The position numbers and the translations under genes are program-made. The notes under the pieces were generated by a model that had not been told where the DNA came from, did no database searches, and saw only the letters and a program-made list of their open reading frames with translations. DNA of 64,000 bases from Bradyrhizobium cenepequi. Its GTDB lineage: Bacteria > Pseudomonadota > Alphaproteobacteria > Rhizobiales > Xanthobacteraceae. The stretch lies in the NCBI RefSeq assembly GCF_020329485.1, contig NZ_JAGKJI010000004.1:1-64000 (forward strand), given 5' to 3'. This document shows, in pieces, positions 25,419 through 34,108 of the stretch. Position 1 is the first letter of the stretch, and each line of letters starts with the position of its first letter.

Positions 25419-26423
25419 CTAGTCCAGCGCCAATACCGGCTTGATCAGCTCGCCCCTGGCGAAGCGCGCGAAATTCTCCGGCAGTGCGGAGAGGCCGAAT
25501 TCGTCATCGACGAGCAGGCGATACTCGTCCTTGTACTGGCGCAATAGCGCGATGTTCGGCTCGAAATCGCCGACTGGGAAATAGAACGTTCGGATCATGT
25601 AAAAGTCCTTACGGCGAAACACCTTGCCTTCCTCGATGGTCCAGGGCGCGGCGTTCTCGCCGACCAGCACCAGCGCGCCGCGCGGTAGAATCAGCTCGAT
25701 CCCGAGATTGCGAGCGGCATGCGCGCCCGAACACTCCATGATGAGCGAAAAGCGCCTTGATGCATCGCCGACCGGATGCGCCTTGGCACCGAAGGACTGC
25801 GCGATCTTCAAGCGGACCGCGTTGGGATCGGCGACATGAACATCCTCATAGCCAAGGCTGCGTAGCGCGAGCACCACGCCAAGCCCGACCGGCCCTGCCC
25901 CCATCACCAGCACCGGCCCCGCCTCACGAGGCGGCACGACGCGGCTGACAAATCGCACGGCATGGCCCGACGTGCCGATCACGTCGAGCAGGAGTGGCGC
26001 AAGACTGTCCTCAATGTCGTCGGGCACCGGCAGCAGGCAGTTCTGCGGCACCGGCACATATTCGGCATAGCCGCCCGGCCGGTTCCAGCCGATCAGGCTC
26101 GATACCTCCAGGCACATCTGGGTGTCGCCGCGCTTGCAGGCGGCGCAGCGGTCGCAATGCAGGGGAATATAGACGGCGCAGCGACGGCCATGCAGACGAT
26201 GGCCGGGCTGTTCGACCACGCCAAAGATCTCGTGGCCAGCGGTGAATTCGGCGCCCTTGTGCCAGAGCTTGAAATCCGAACCGCACAGCGCCGTGCGCAA
26301 GACCCGCACCAGAACCTCGTCTGCTCCGACCTCGGGCATCCGCATGGTTTCAATCGTGATGCGCTCGTGACCGTGGAAGACGGCGGCCTGCATGAGCGAA
26401 TTGGGACGTGGCGATACGTTCAT
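25419..26423 (-). CDS. Zinc-dependent polyol/alcohol dehydrogenase
   Basis: 334 residues. Catalytic zinc ligands are in TALCGSDFKLW and TAGHEIFGVV. The structural zinc loop is CDRCAACKRGDTQMC. The Rossmann motif is VMGAGPVGLGVVLAL. It is of the sorbitol/threonine dehydrogenase type. Lying between the permease genes and the ATPase/kinase/aldolase genes, it probably oxidises the imported polyol (or sugar) to the ketose that the kinase uses. Confidence 0.9.
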   Translation of the reverse strand: MNVSPRPNSLMQAAVFHGHERITIETMRMPEVGADEVLVRVLRTALCGSDFKLWHKGAEFTAGHEIFGVVEQPGHRLHGRRCAVYIPLHCDRCAACKRGDTQMCLEVSSLIGWNRPGGYAEYVPVPQNCLLPVPDDIEDSLAPLLLDVIGTSGHAVRFVSRVVPPREAGPVLVMGAGPVGLGVVLALRSLGYEDVHVADPNAVRLKIAQSFGAKAHPVGDASRRFSLIMECSGAHAARNLGIELILPRGALVLVGENAAPWTIEEGKVFRRKDFYMIRTFYFPVGDFEPNIALLRQYKDEYRLLVDDEFGLSALPENFARFARGELIKPVLALD

Positions 26424-26430
26424 CGAATAC

Positions 26431-27258
26431 CTAACCTTTCACCGCACCAAGCGTCAGCCCGGACACCAGCCAGCGTTGAACCAGCGCAGCGAGAATGAGT
26501 GGCGGCAGTGCAATCAGCGTTGCCGCAGCCATCAGCGCGCCCCATTGCGTCGATCCTTCGCCGATGAAGTTGAAGGCGGCTGCGATCAACGTCTTGGTGT
26601 CGCCATTCGACAGCACCAGCGCAAACAGGAAGTAGTTCCAGGAGAATACGAAAGCGAGGATCGCTGCGATCGCAACACCGGAGGCCACCAAAGGAAGCGC
26701 GATGCGCCAAAGGACCCGCGTGACACTGCAACCGTCGACCTGCGCGGCCTCGAAGACGCTGCGCGGGATGCTGTCGAAGGATGGCAACAGCACCCAGATG
26801 ACGATCGGCAGAGTGATGACGGCGTGGCTCAGAATGAGCGCCGTGTAGGAGCCGATCATGCCGATCTGCCGGAACATGACATACCACGGCAGCAGAAACA
26901 GCGTGCCCGGCGCCATGCGTGCGGCGAGCGTCAGAATGGCAGGCCAGGAAATCCGCGTCCAGGACACGGCAAAGGCGGCGGGGATGCCGAAGAGAAGCCC
27001 AAGGCCCGTCGAGCCGACCGTGACGATCAGGCTGTTGATGGCGTAGCTTACGAATGGCGTCGTCTTCGTGAGCTCAATGTAATTCTCCATCGTCGGCGTG
27101 AAGATCAGCGTCGGCGGATAAGCGGTGACCTCGAACGAAGGCTTGAATGAGGACAGCACCATCCAAACCGTCGGTGTCATGATGATGATGCCAGCCAGCA
27201 CGAGCTGCAGCAAATTGAGGCGGCGAATCCAGCGGTCGGTCGTCGGCGCATCCATCAT
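26431..27258 (-). CDS. Sugar ABC transporter permease (MalG-like)
   Basis: 275 residues, about six membrane helices. The EAA loop is clear: FEAAQVDGCSVTRVLWRIALPL near residue 190. Also typical are FTPTMENYIEL early and WGALMAAATLIALPPLILAAL near the end. It pairs with the MalF-like permease encoded just upstream (8-bp gap). Confidence 0.94.
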   Translation of the reverse strand: MMDAPTTDRWIRRLNLLQLVLAGIIIMTPTVWMVLSSFKPSFEVTAYPPTLIFTPTMENYIELTKTTPFVSYAINSLIVTVGSTGLGLLFGIPAAFAVSWTRISWPAILTLAARMAPGTLFLLPWYVMFRQIGMIGSYTALILSHAVITLPIVIWVLLPSFDSIPRSVFEAAQVDGCSVTRVLWRIALPLVASGVAIAAILAFVFSWNYFLFALVLSNGDTKTLIAAAFNFIGEGSTQWGALMAAATLIALPPLILAALVQRWLVSGLTLGAVKG

Positions 27259-27266
27259 GGCATTAC

Positions 27267-28175
27267 CTACCAGGCCACCGCGCCGCGCAGGCGGTTGAAG
27301 GCGAGCACCGCGCCGAATACGATCGCGGTCAGCGTCAGCATCAACGCGCTGGCATAGCCGATATTGAAGAATTCGAAGCCGACCCGGAAGCCGTAGATGT
27401 TGAGCGTGTTCGACGCATTGCCGGGGCCACCCTGGGTGGTGATATAAATGATGTCGAAGAAGCGCAGGAGGTCAACGCTTCGCAGGATCGCGGCGGTGAC
27501 GATCGTCGGCAGCAACAGCGGCAGCGTGATGCGCTGGAAAGTCTTGAACGGCGACGCACCGTCGATCTGCGCGGCCTCATAGACGCTCGGAGGCAGCGAC
27601 TGCAATCCGCCGAGAACAATCAGCGCCACATAGGGTGTCCACTGCCAGCTATCGATCAGCGCGACGGTCGGAATGACCCAGGTCGGCGACGCCAGCCACT
27701 CCGACGGCGGCAGCCCGAAGCATTGCAGGATGTAATTGGCCGCCCCCAGCGACGGATCGAGTATCACAAGCCACATCATGCCCGCCACCACCGGCGGCAT
27801 CATGAAAGGCGAAATGAACAGCGAGCGCACGATACCCGGCAGGCGCTTGGCATGGAACAGAACCAGCGCCAGCCAAATGCCGAAGACGAGCTGCAGCACC
27901 AGCGAGAGCACGTAGAGCGCGATCGTGACCCACAGCCCGTGCCAGAACTCGGTGTCGACAATCAGTTTGGAATAGTTGGCCAAACCCACAAAGGATTGCT
28001 TGCCGGTCGACGAGAAGCTCTGGAATCCGAGCCAAATCGTATAGACGACCGGAAACGCGATCATCGCGACCGTGAAGATCACAGCCGGCGCCGATAACGC
28101 CGACAGCTCCAGCCTCTGCCGGTCCTGCGTCAAGGTCGCAGCCGCGTCCAACATGCCCGCCTTTCCCTGATCCAA
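27267..28175 (-). CDS. Sugar ABC transporter permease (MalF-like)
   Basis: 302 residues with six predicted helices. The EAA loop is YEAAQIDGASPFKTFQRITLPLL, and ITTQGGPGNASNTLNIYGFR is the typical segment before the last helices. It forms the channel with the MalG-like protein. Confidence 0.94.
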   Translation of the reverse strand: MDQGKAGMLDAAATLTQDRQRLELSALSAPAVIFTVAMIAFPVVYTIWLGFQSFSSTGKQSFVGLANYSKLIVDTEFWHGLWVTIALYVLSLVLQLVFGIWLALVLFHAKRLPGIVRSLFISPFMMPPVVAGMMWLVILDPSLGAANYILQCFGLPPSEWLASPTWVIPTVALIDSWQWTPYVALIVLGGLQSLPPSVYEAAQIDGASPFKTFQRITLPLLLPTIVTAAILRSVDLLRFFDIIYITTQGGPGNASNTLNIYGFRVGFEFFNIGYASALMLTLTAIVFGAVLAFNRLRGAVAW

Positions 28176-28215
28176 TGGGACGCAACCGTGTGATCACGGC
28201 CTGCGCCTTGTGCCG

Positions 28216-29517
28216 TTACTTCTGGGCGATCAATGCGTCGAGGGCCCTGTCGGCATCGGCGCAAGCCTGGTCGACGCTCTTCTGTTTCAGGATCAAATCC
28301 TGCACCGCCTGGCCGATGAATTCGCGCGACTCGGGATTTGCGACGATGGGATAGCCGACTTCGGAGGATCCCTTCGTCGCGAGCACGTCGAGCGCAGCCT
28401 GCCATTGCTTTCGCACCGGTTCTTCGTCGATCCACTTGCGGTATTCCGGATCGTTTGCGACCGAAGGCCGCGGTGGTGCAATACCCTGCAGAGCCATTTT
28501 CTTCTGCACGTCCGGGCTCGTCGCCCATTGCACGAAATACCAGGCCACATCGGGCTGCTTGCTGTACGAGGAGACTGCCATGCCCCAGCCGATCACGGTC
28601 GGTACCTGTCCGGCCTCGCCGGCGGGGAACGGCATCAGCGCGGTATCCTTGAGGCGCGCGCCACCCTCCATCACAGTACGCAGTTCATTCGAGGATTCGA
28701 ACGACATAGCCGCACGACCGCCGCGATAGAGCGCCGAGATCTGCTGGAAGCTGTAGTTGACGACGCCGGGCGGCCCGAAGTCGCGCAAGAGCCGGCTATA
28801 GGTGTCGAGCGCCTCCTTACCTTTCGGTGAGCAGAGGTTCGATTTGCCATTGGCGATGTAAGTGCCGCCGATGTTGTGCAGCATGTTGCTGAAGGTGTAG
28901 GCGACCGCAGGCTTCAAGCCGCGCGATACGAATGGCGTGACCACGCTGTCGCACGCCTTGATCTTCGCTGCCGCCGCCTCAACATCCTTGATGCTCACCG
29001 GTTTCTCGATGCCGCACTTCTTGAAGATGTCGGTACGGTAGTAGAAGATTGGCCCTTCGATGTTCATGGGCATGCTGGTCAGTTTGCTGCCGAAGGTGGC
29101 GGCCTTGAGCAACGCCTGACTGAGACCGGACGGATCGTACTCCTTGGCCACATCATTCTTTGCCATTGCTGAGAGATCGGCATACCACCCCGCGGCAGCG
29201 AACTGCTCGCCTTCGCGCGACGGCAAGGTCATGAACACATCGACCTCGTCGCTGTGCGCGTTCATCACGGTGACCAGGCGCTGACGCATCTGCTGTTCCT
29301 GGTAGCCATCGACCTTGAGGGTCATGCCGGTCAGCTTCTCGAAATCACTCTTATAAGTGAGCAGCGCCTGGGCGACGGGATTGTTATTGGCGAGAAACGT
29401 GACGGTCTTGCCCTGAAACTTCTTCCAGTTGAAATCAGCCGCGCGCACCTCCGCGCTGACGACAGCGACGGCGAGAACCGACACGGCCGCGCGCACCGCA
29501 AACATCCTGGCGTTCAT
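28216..29517 (-). CDS. Sugar ABC transporter substrate-binding protein (MalE-type)
   Basis: 433 residues with a signal peptide ending at VRAAD. The fold is a type II sugar-binding protein: KTVTFLANNNPVAQALLTYKSDFEKLTG, TSMPMNIEGPIFYYRTDIFKKCG, RAAMSFESSNEL and VSSYSKQPDVAWYFVQWATS. It is the first gene of the operon, so the ligand is the primary pathway substrate; its chemistry cannot be read from sequence. Confidence 0.94.
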   Translation of the reverse strand: MNARMFAVRAAVSVLAVAVVSAEVRAADFNWKKFQGKTVTFLANNNPVAQALLTYKSDFEKLTGMTLKVDGYQEQQMRQRLVTVMNAHSDEVDVFMTLPSREGEQFAAAGWYADLSAMAKNDVAKEYDPSGLSQALLKAATFGSKLTSMPMNIEGPIFYYRTDIFKKCGIEKPVSIKDVEAAAAKIKACDSVVTPFVSRGLKPAVAYTFSNMLHNIGGTYIANGKSNLCSPKGKEALDTYSRLLRDFGPPGVVNYSFQQISALYRGGRAAMSFESSNELRTVMEGGARLKDTALMPFPAGEAGQVPTVIGWGMAVSSYSKQPDVAWYFVQWATSPDVQKKMALQGIAPPRPSVANDPEYRKWIDEEPVRKQWQAALDVLATKGSSEVGYPIVANPESREFIGQAVQDLILKQKSVDQACADADRALDALIAQK

Positions 29518-29569
29518 TGAACTCCCTCCCTGACTCGGCCCGGCCGCTCTTTCCCCGGCAGCGCTTTTC

Positions 29570-29583
29570 TGAAAACGGTTACA
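29570..29583. promoter_or_regulatory. Possible second LacI operator upstream of the binding-protein gene
   Basis: TGAAAACGGTTACA is a near-palindrome of the LacI type with a central CG, 53 bp upstream of the binding-protein start. Its half-sites differ in phase from the perfect site at 29681, so this is only a weak candidate. Confidence 0.35.
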
Positions 29584-29680
29584 TCCTATCCCTTAAGTCC
29601 GACCTGTCAAGCAATGGACAATTTGACCAAGTCGCGGCACATTGTCGGAACTGCTGCCACGCTAAAGCCACCCGCATATC

Positions 29681-29696
29681 AATGTAACGTTACATT
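29681..29696. promoter_or_regulatory. LacI-family operator (perfect 16-bp palindrome)
   Basis: AATGTAACGTTACATT is a perfect palindrome with the central CG typical of LacI-family operators. It ends one base before the likely ATG of the LacI gene at 29698, so the repressor would block its own transcription, and it lies in the divergent control region of the sugar operon. Confidence 0.8.
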
Positions 29697-29697
29697 C

Positions 29698-30738
29698 ATG
29701 GGACTGTTGACCGCCAGATCTGCCAAGCAAGGCATCCGCGCCGTCGCCAAGCGCGCCGGGGTCTCGACCGCATCCGTCTCGCGCGCGATCAACAATCCGG
29801 AATCCGTCAGCGCCTCCTTACGGGCGCGCATCGCACAAGCGATTGAAGCTGTCGGCTACATCCCACACGCGCCGGCCCGCATCCTGTCATCTCGCCGCTC
29901 GCGTACGCTGGGCGCGATCGTGCCGACCATAGACAATACCATGTTTGCCCGCGGCATCGCGTCGCTGCAAAAATATCTCTCCTCCGTCGGCTACATGCTG
30001 TTCTTGACGACCAGCGGCTATGACCTTGATATTGAACTGCAGCAGGCGCGCAATCTCGTCAGCCGCGGCGTGGACGGCCTGGTGCTGCGCGGCGACTGCC
30101 ATCACGATGCGTTGCGGAAAATGCTTGCGGACAATGCCGTGCCTTTCATCAATGTCGGCATCTATCAGCCTGATCGCCCCTACCCTTGCGTCGGGACGGA
30201 CAATGAGGCGGCAGCCCATCGCGCGGCAGCGCACGTCATCGAGCTCGGCCATCGCCGCATCGGAATTGTCTCTGCGCTCCAGCGCAACAATGATCGTGCA
30301 AGCGCCCGCGTCGCCGGCTTTCGTCGCGCGCTTGCCGAAGCTGACATTGAGTTGCCGTCGAAATGGCATGTCGAGGTTCCCTACACGCTGGACGATGCGC
30401 GTGAAGCGGCCCGTTATCTGCTCAGTCTTGGTGAGCGACCGACGGCGGTGGTTTGCGGCAACGACGTCATCGCATATGGCGTGCTGCTGGAGGCCGAGCG
30501 TAGCGGATATTCGGTGCCGCGCGAGCTATCCGTCGTTGGCTTTGATGATCTCGACTGGAGCCGGCACTTGCGGCCGAGCCTGACCACCATCCACGTTCCG
30601 ACAGCGGAAACCTGGCAGCGGGCCGGCGAATATCTGGTCCGGCATCTCGCCGGAGAGCAGACGATCATGCATCATGAAGTCGACTACTCGCTGGTTGTTC
30701 GCGAATCGACCGCTCTGCCATCACGATCTCCGAAATGA
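29698..30738 (+). CDS. LacI-family transcriptional regulator
   Basis: 346 residues from the ATG at 29698; the frame is open to 29614 but the upstream part is not LacI-like and would span the operator. The helix-turn-helix and hinge are [20 protein letters not shown] and [22 protein letters not shown]. The effector domain shows GRP-type periplasmic-binding-protein folds ending at [20 protein letters not shown]. There is no Shine-Dalgarno sequence because the palindrome occupies that place, suggesting a leaderless message. It probably represses the divergent sugar operon and itself. Confidence 0.92.
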   Translation: MGLLTARSAKQGIRAVAKRAGVSTASVSRAINNPESVSASLRARIAQAIEAVGYIPHAPARILSSRRSRTLGAIVPTIDNTMFARGIASLQKYLSSVGYMLFLTTSGYDLDIELQQARNLVSRGVDGLVLRGDCHHDALRKMLADNAVPFINVGIYQPDRPYPCVGTDNEAAAHRAAAHVIELGHRRIGIVSALQRNNDRASARVAGFRRALAEADIELPSKWHVEVPYTLDDAREAARYLLSLGERPTAVVCGNDVIAYGVLLEAERSGYSVPRELSVVGFDDLDWSRHLRPSLTTIHVPTAETWQRAGEYLVRHLAGEQTIMHHEVDYSLVVRESTALPSRSPK

Positions 30739-31487
30739 CACAGGTGACATCAATGAATGCTTCCTTCTCGCTGGCACCCGGATTTCATGCAGTTGTGATC
30801 GGCGGCGCCGGTGATATCGGCGCGGCGATAGCCAATCTTTTCTGCGATCTCGGCGCGACGGTCAAGGCAACCGGCGTTGATGACAACGACATCGCGCGAA
30901 CAGTGCTCAAGCCACGGCCCGGACTGCAGATTGCGGCGCTCGACGTCACCAGCGACGAAGCGGTCGCGTCCTTTGCGTTTCGCCACGAGCGGGTCGATGC
31001 GCTGATCAACTGCGCCGGCATCCTGGCGCGCGACAAGGAGTACGAGATCGACACCTTCACGAAGGTACTCGATGTCAATCTTGTCGGCACGTTCCGTACC
31101 TGCATGGCGTTTCGTTCTGCGCTGGCCAAGAGCAAAGGCGCGATCGTCAACATCGCGTCGATGAATGCGACGCTGGCGCTGCCACGCATACCGGCCTATT
31201 GCGCGAGCAAAGGTGGCGTCGTGATGCTGACTAAGGCATTGGCACTCGCCTGGGCGGAAGAAGGCATTCGGGTCAATGCCGTCGCTCCGGGCTACATCGA
31301 GACAGCGATCAATGCCGCAGGCCGATCGGATCTCGCTCACTATCAACGCATCGCCGACCGCACTGCCTTCAAGCGATGGGGAAGGCCGGAGGATGTCGCC
31401 GGGGCCGTCGCCTTCCTCTGCATGCCAGCCTCGCAATATGCGACCGGCACCGTGGTCGCCGTGGACGGCGGTTTTCTTGCGGGATGA
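30735..31487 (+). CDS. SDR-family oxidoreductase
   Basis: 250 residues; its ATG overlaps the LacI stop by 4 bp. The cofactor motif is [19 protein letters not shown], the Ser of NIASMNA, Y-x3-K in [11 protein letters not shown] and [10 protein letters not shown] complete a classical SDR. Co-translation with the regulator suggests it acts on a pathway sugar or polyol, like gluconate 5-dehydrogenase or sorbitol dehydrogenases of this family. Confidence 0.92.
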   Translation: MTQVTSMNASFSLAPGFHAVVIGGAGDIGAAIANLFCDLGATVKATGVDDNDIARTVLKPRPGLQIAALDVTSDEAVASFAFRHERVDALINCAGILARDKEYEIDTFTKVLDVNLVGTFRTCMAFRSALAKSKGAIVNIASMNATLALPRIPAYCASKGGVVMLTKALALAWAEEGIRVNAVAPGYIETAINAAGRSDLAHYQRIADRTAFKRWGRPEDVAGAVAFLCMPASQYATGTVVAVDGGFLAG

Positions 31488-31551
31488 GTCATCGCGCAAC
31501 GTCCTTCACACACAGGCCCTGCGTTCGCATGGGCGTGATGCAGAGGTCGGC

Positions 31552-33348
31552 ATGACGATCGCCCCCACGCCAAAGCCCACCAAGCAGCCCCAAGCCCCCG
31601 GAAACTACCTGCTCCCAGCCGGGCTGCGCAATTTCGTGCGCCACCGCGAAACCGGCCTGGTCCTGGTCGCCATTATGGTCGGGCTGCTCAGCGGAACGCT
31701 GGTTGCCTCGATCTCGCACCTGAGCCAGGTCTCCCATTCAATTCTGTTCGACATTCCGCTTGACGCGCATCTGAGCGCCACGGGCGTGATTTCCTGGCAA
31801 CGCACGTTGCTGATCCCGACACTCGGCGGCGTAATCCTGGCATTGATCGGGCTGTTCTTTGCCGGCCGCATCAAGGGACCGCAACTCGCCGACGCTATCG
31901 AGGCCAACGCGCTCTACGGAGGACATGTCTCATTTCGTGGCAGCCTCCTTATCTCGCTGCAGACATTGCTCTCCAACGGCTTCGGCGGATCGGTGGGGCT
32001 TGAGGCGGGATATACGCAGATATGTTCGACGTTTGGCTCGCATATCGGCCGACGCCTGGCAGCCCGTCGCAACGACATGCGGCTGCTGGTCGCTTGCGGT
32101 GCAGCCGGCGCGATCAGCGCGGCATTTTCAGCGCCGCTAGCCGGGGCCTTCTATGCTTTTGAAGTGGTGCTCGGCGCCTATACGTCCGCAGGACTCGTAC
32201 CCGTCATCGCGAGCGCGGTCACCTCTTGGCTGGTTGCGCGGCAGTTGACACATCAGTCGTTTCTGATGGTACCGGGCTTCCCCTCTCCGGTTTCCGTGGA
32301 GATGATCGCGCAGACCCTCCTGATCGGGGTCATCTGCGCCTTTGCCAGCATCCTGGTCATGCTGGCAGTCGCGTTTTCCGAACGCTGCTTTCAACGTCTG
32401 TCAATCTTCAGGGGATTTCTGCGGCCGATTGTCGGCGGAGCGATTCTCGGCTGCCTCGCATTGCTGACGCCCTCCGTGCTGGGCGCCGGTCACGGCGCGA
32501 TGCAGATCCTGCTGGTCAGCAATCCAACCTGGCTTTTGCTCACCACGACGATCGTGCTCAAGATGCTGGCATCGGCGATATCACTCGGCTCCGGCTTCCG
32601 CGGCGGACTTTTCTTTGCATCGCTGCTGCTTGGTGCGCTCATCGGACAGCTCTACAGCATCGTTCTGAGTGGGCCATTCCCGACGCTTGCGCTTCAACCC
32701 GGCACGGCAGCAATCGCAGCGCTGGCGGCATTCGGCACCGGCGTGCTCGGAGCCCCCTTCAGCATGGTCTGTCTCGCGCTCGAGATCACCGGCGATTTCT
32801 CAGTCACCGTTGGTGCGGTGGTCGCTTCATCGGTATGCGCATTGATCGTGCGCGAACTGTTCGGCTACAGCTTCGCGACCTGGCGGTTCCATCTTCGCGG
32901 CGAGTTTATTCGCGGGCCGCAGGATATCGGCTGGGTGCGGGACATGAGTGCCGCATCCCTGATGCGCACCGATTTCGAGCAGGCGCCAACCACGATGCCG
33001 ATTGCCGAGGCCCAAAAGCTGTTCTCTCCTGTGCAGGTGGGGCAAATCGTGCTGCGCGATCCCAACGGGATGTATGCAGGCATTGTTTCCGCTGCGTCCC
33101 TGCATTCGATCGCGACAAAGGATGATCTTCCGCTCGGATCGCTGGCCCAGCAACAAGATGAGTATCTGCTACCGAATGCCTCGATCCGCGACATCCTGAG
33201 CACATTTGAGCGCAGCGAGGCCGACGTGCTGGCCGTCATCGATCGGCCCGACCATCGCACGCCAATCGGTACTTTGAGCGAAACCCGTGTCTTGCGCACG
33301 TATGGAGAAGAACTGGAGCGCCGGAACCAGGAGCTGTTTTTTCGCTGA
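31552..33348 (+). CDS. ClC-family chloride channel/transporter with C-terminal CBS region
   Basis: 598 residues from the ATG at 31552; the longer frame shadows the SDR gene. It has ten or more membrane segments of ClC type: GSVGLEAGYTQICSTFGS, AAFSAPLAGAFYAFEVVLG, GSGFRGGLFFASLLLGAL and FGTGVLGAPFSMVCLALEITGDF. The last ~130 residues form a degenerate CBS pair. In canonical antiporters the first motifs read GSGIP and GREGP with the gating Glu; here they read about K-G-P-Q and G-S-V-G-L, so the proton-coupling Glu is not at its usual place. It may be a passive channel. Confidence 0.9.
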   Translation: MTIAPTPKPTKQPQAPGNYLLPAGLRNFVRHRETGLVLVAIMVGLLSGTLVASISHLSQVSHSILFDIPLDAHLSATGVISWQRTLLIPTLGGVILALIGLFFAGRIKGPQLADAIEANALYGGHVSFRGSLLISLQTLLSNGFGGSVGLEAGYTQICSTFGSHIGRRLAARRNDMRLLVACGAAGAISAAFSAPLAGAFYAFEVVLGAYTSAGLVPVIASAVTSWLVARQLTHQSFLMVPGFPSPVSVEMIAQTLLIGVICAFASILVMLAVAFSERCFQRLSIFRGFLRPIVGGAILGCLALLTPSVLGAGHGAMQILLVSNPTWLLLTTTIVLKMLASAISLGSGFRGGLFFASLLLGALIGQLYSIVLSGPFPTLALQPGTAAIAALAAFGTGVLGAPFSMVCLALEITGDFSVTVGAVVASSVCALIVRELFGYSFATWRFHLRGEFIRGPQDIGWVRDMSAASLMRTDFEQAPTTMPIAEAQKLFSPVQVGQIVLRDPNGMYAGIVSAASLHSIATKDDLPLGSLAQQQDEYLLPNASIRDILSTFERSEADVLAVIDRPDHRTPIGTLSETRVLRTYGEELERRNQELFFR

Positions 33349-33358
33349 GCAGTTCGTC

Positions 33359-34081
33359 CTATGGCCGAAGATCCATCTCGATCCGGACAAAATCACCGCG
33401 GTAAGTGACCTCCCCAAGGTAGATCACGGTGCGATCCGCAGTTGTGAACACGCGGCGAACCTCGGCGACAGGCGAATTCAAGGGTATTCCAAGCAGCTTA
33501 GCCGCTTCGATATCCGCCGTTCCGATTGTCAAAGTCTGACGCGCGCTGCTGATCGCGGGGTCGCGGAGATCGCTGAGGATCGGGATCACCGTTTCGTTGC
33601 GAAAACGTTTCGGATATCTGCGGAAAATCCTCTCGTCGAGATAGATGGAAATGACGCAGTACGGCTTCTTGTTGCGAGAATGAACACGACGCATGAAGAC
33701 GTATTTTGTGGCCGGCTTGCCGTCCTCGGGAAACAAAGGCGCATCGGTCCGGCTTTCCGAGATGTTGATGATCTCGGGAGACGTGTCGCGATACATCTCG
33801 GCGAGATCGGACAACGTCGTCTCGACCTTGAGCCAGCGGTCCTGTTTAAGCGTCCCGGTGACGAACGTCCCGCGCCCCTGCTGCGCCTCGAGGACACCGG
33901 CGCGCGAAAGCAGCTCGACCGCTTGCCTGATCGTAACCCGCGAAACTCCGAATTCAGCCGCCAATTCCTCGTTGGCCGGCAATCGAAACCCCTTCGTCCA
34001 GATGCCGCGCGCGATCCGCTGCCGGAAAATATCAGCGATCTGCGCATATTTTGGGACGTGACTGTCGGAACTCAAATCCAT
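33359..34081 (-). CDS. GntR-family regulator with UTRA ligand domain (HutC type)
   Basis: 240 residues. The winged helix is IARGIWTKGFRLPANEELAAEFGVSRVTIRQAVELLSRAGVL plus QQGRGTFV, split here for clarity of domains. The UTRA domain follows (residues 90-235, including YVFMRRVHSRNKKPYCVISIYL). It is the last gene of an enolase-GMC oxidoreductase-regulator unit and may control it and the divergent ABC transporter. Confidence 0.92.
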   Translation of the reverse strand: MDLSSDSHVPKYAQIADIFRQRIARGIWTKGFRLPANEELAAEFGVSRVTIRQAVELLSRAGVLEAQQGRGTFVTGTLKQDRWLKVETTLSDLAEMYRDTSPEIINISESRTDAPLFPEDGKPATKYVFMRRVHSRNKKPYCVISIYLDERIFRRYPKRFRNETVIPILSDLRDPAISSARQTLTIGTADIEAAKLLGIPLNSPVAEVRRVFTTADRTVIYLGEVTYRGDFVRIEMDLRP

Positions 34082-34108
34082 CTCGTCCTCCGGAATCAGG
34101 GGACCGGA

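Noticed and set aside
26392-27150. 252-residue plus-strand frame
   Set aside because: Antisense to the MalG-like permease; highly polar Arg/Asp/Gln composition typical of shadows.
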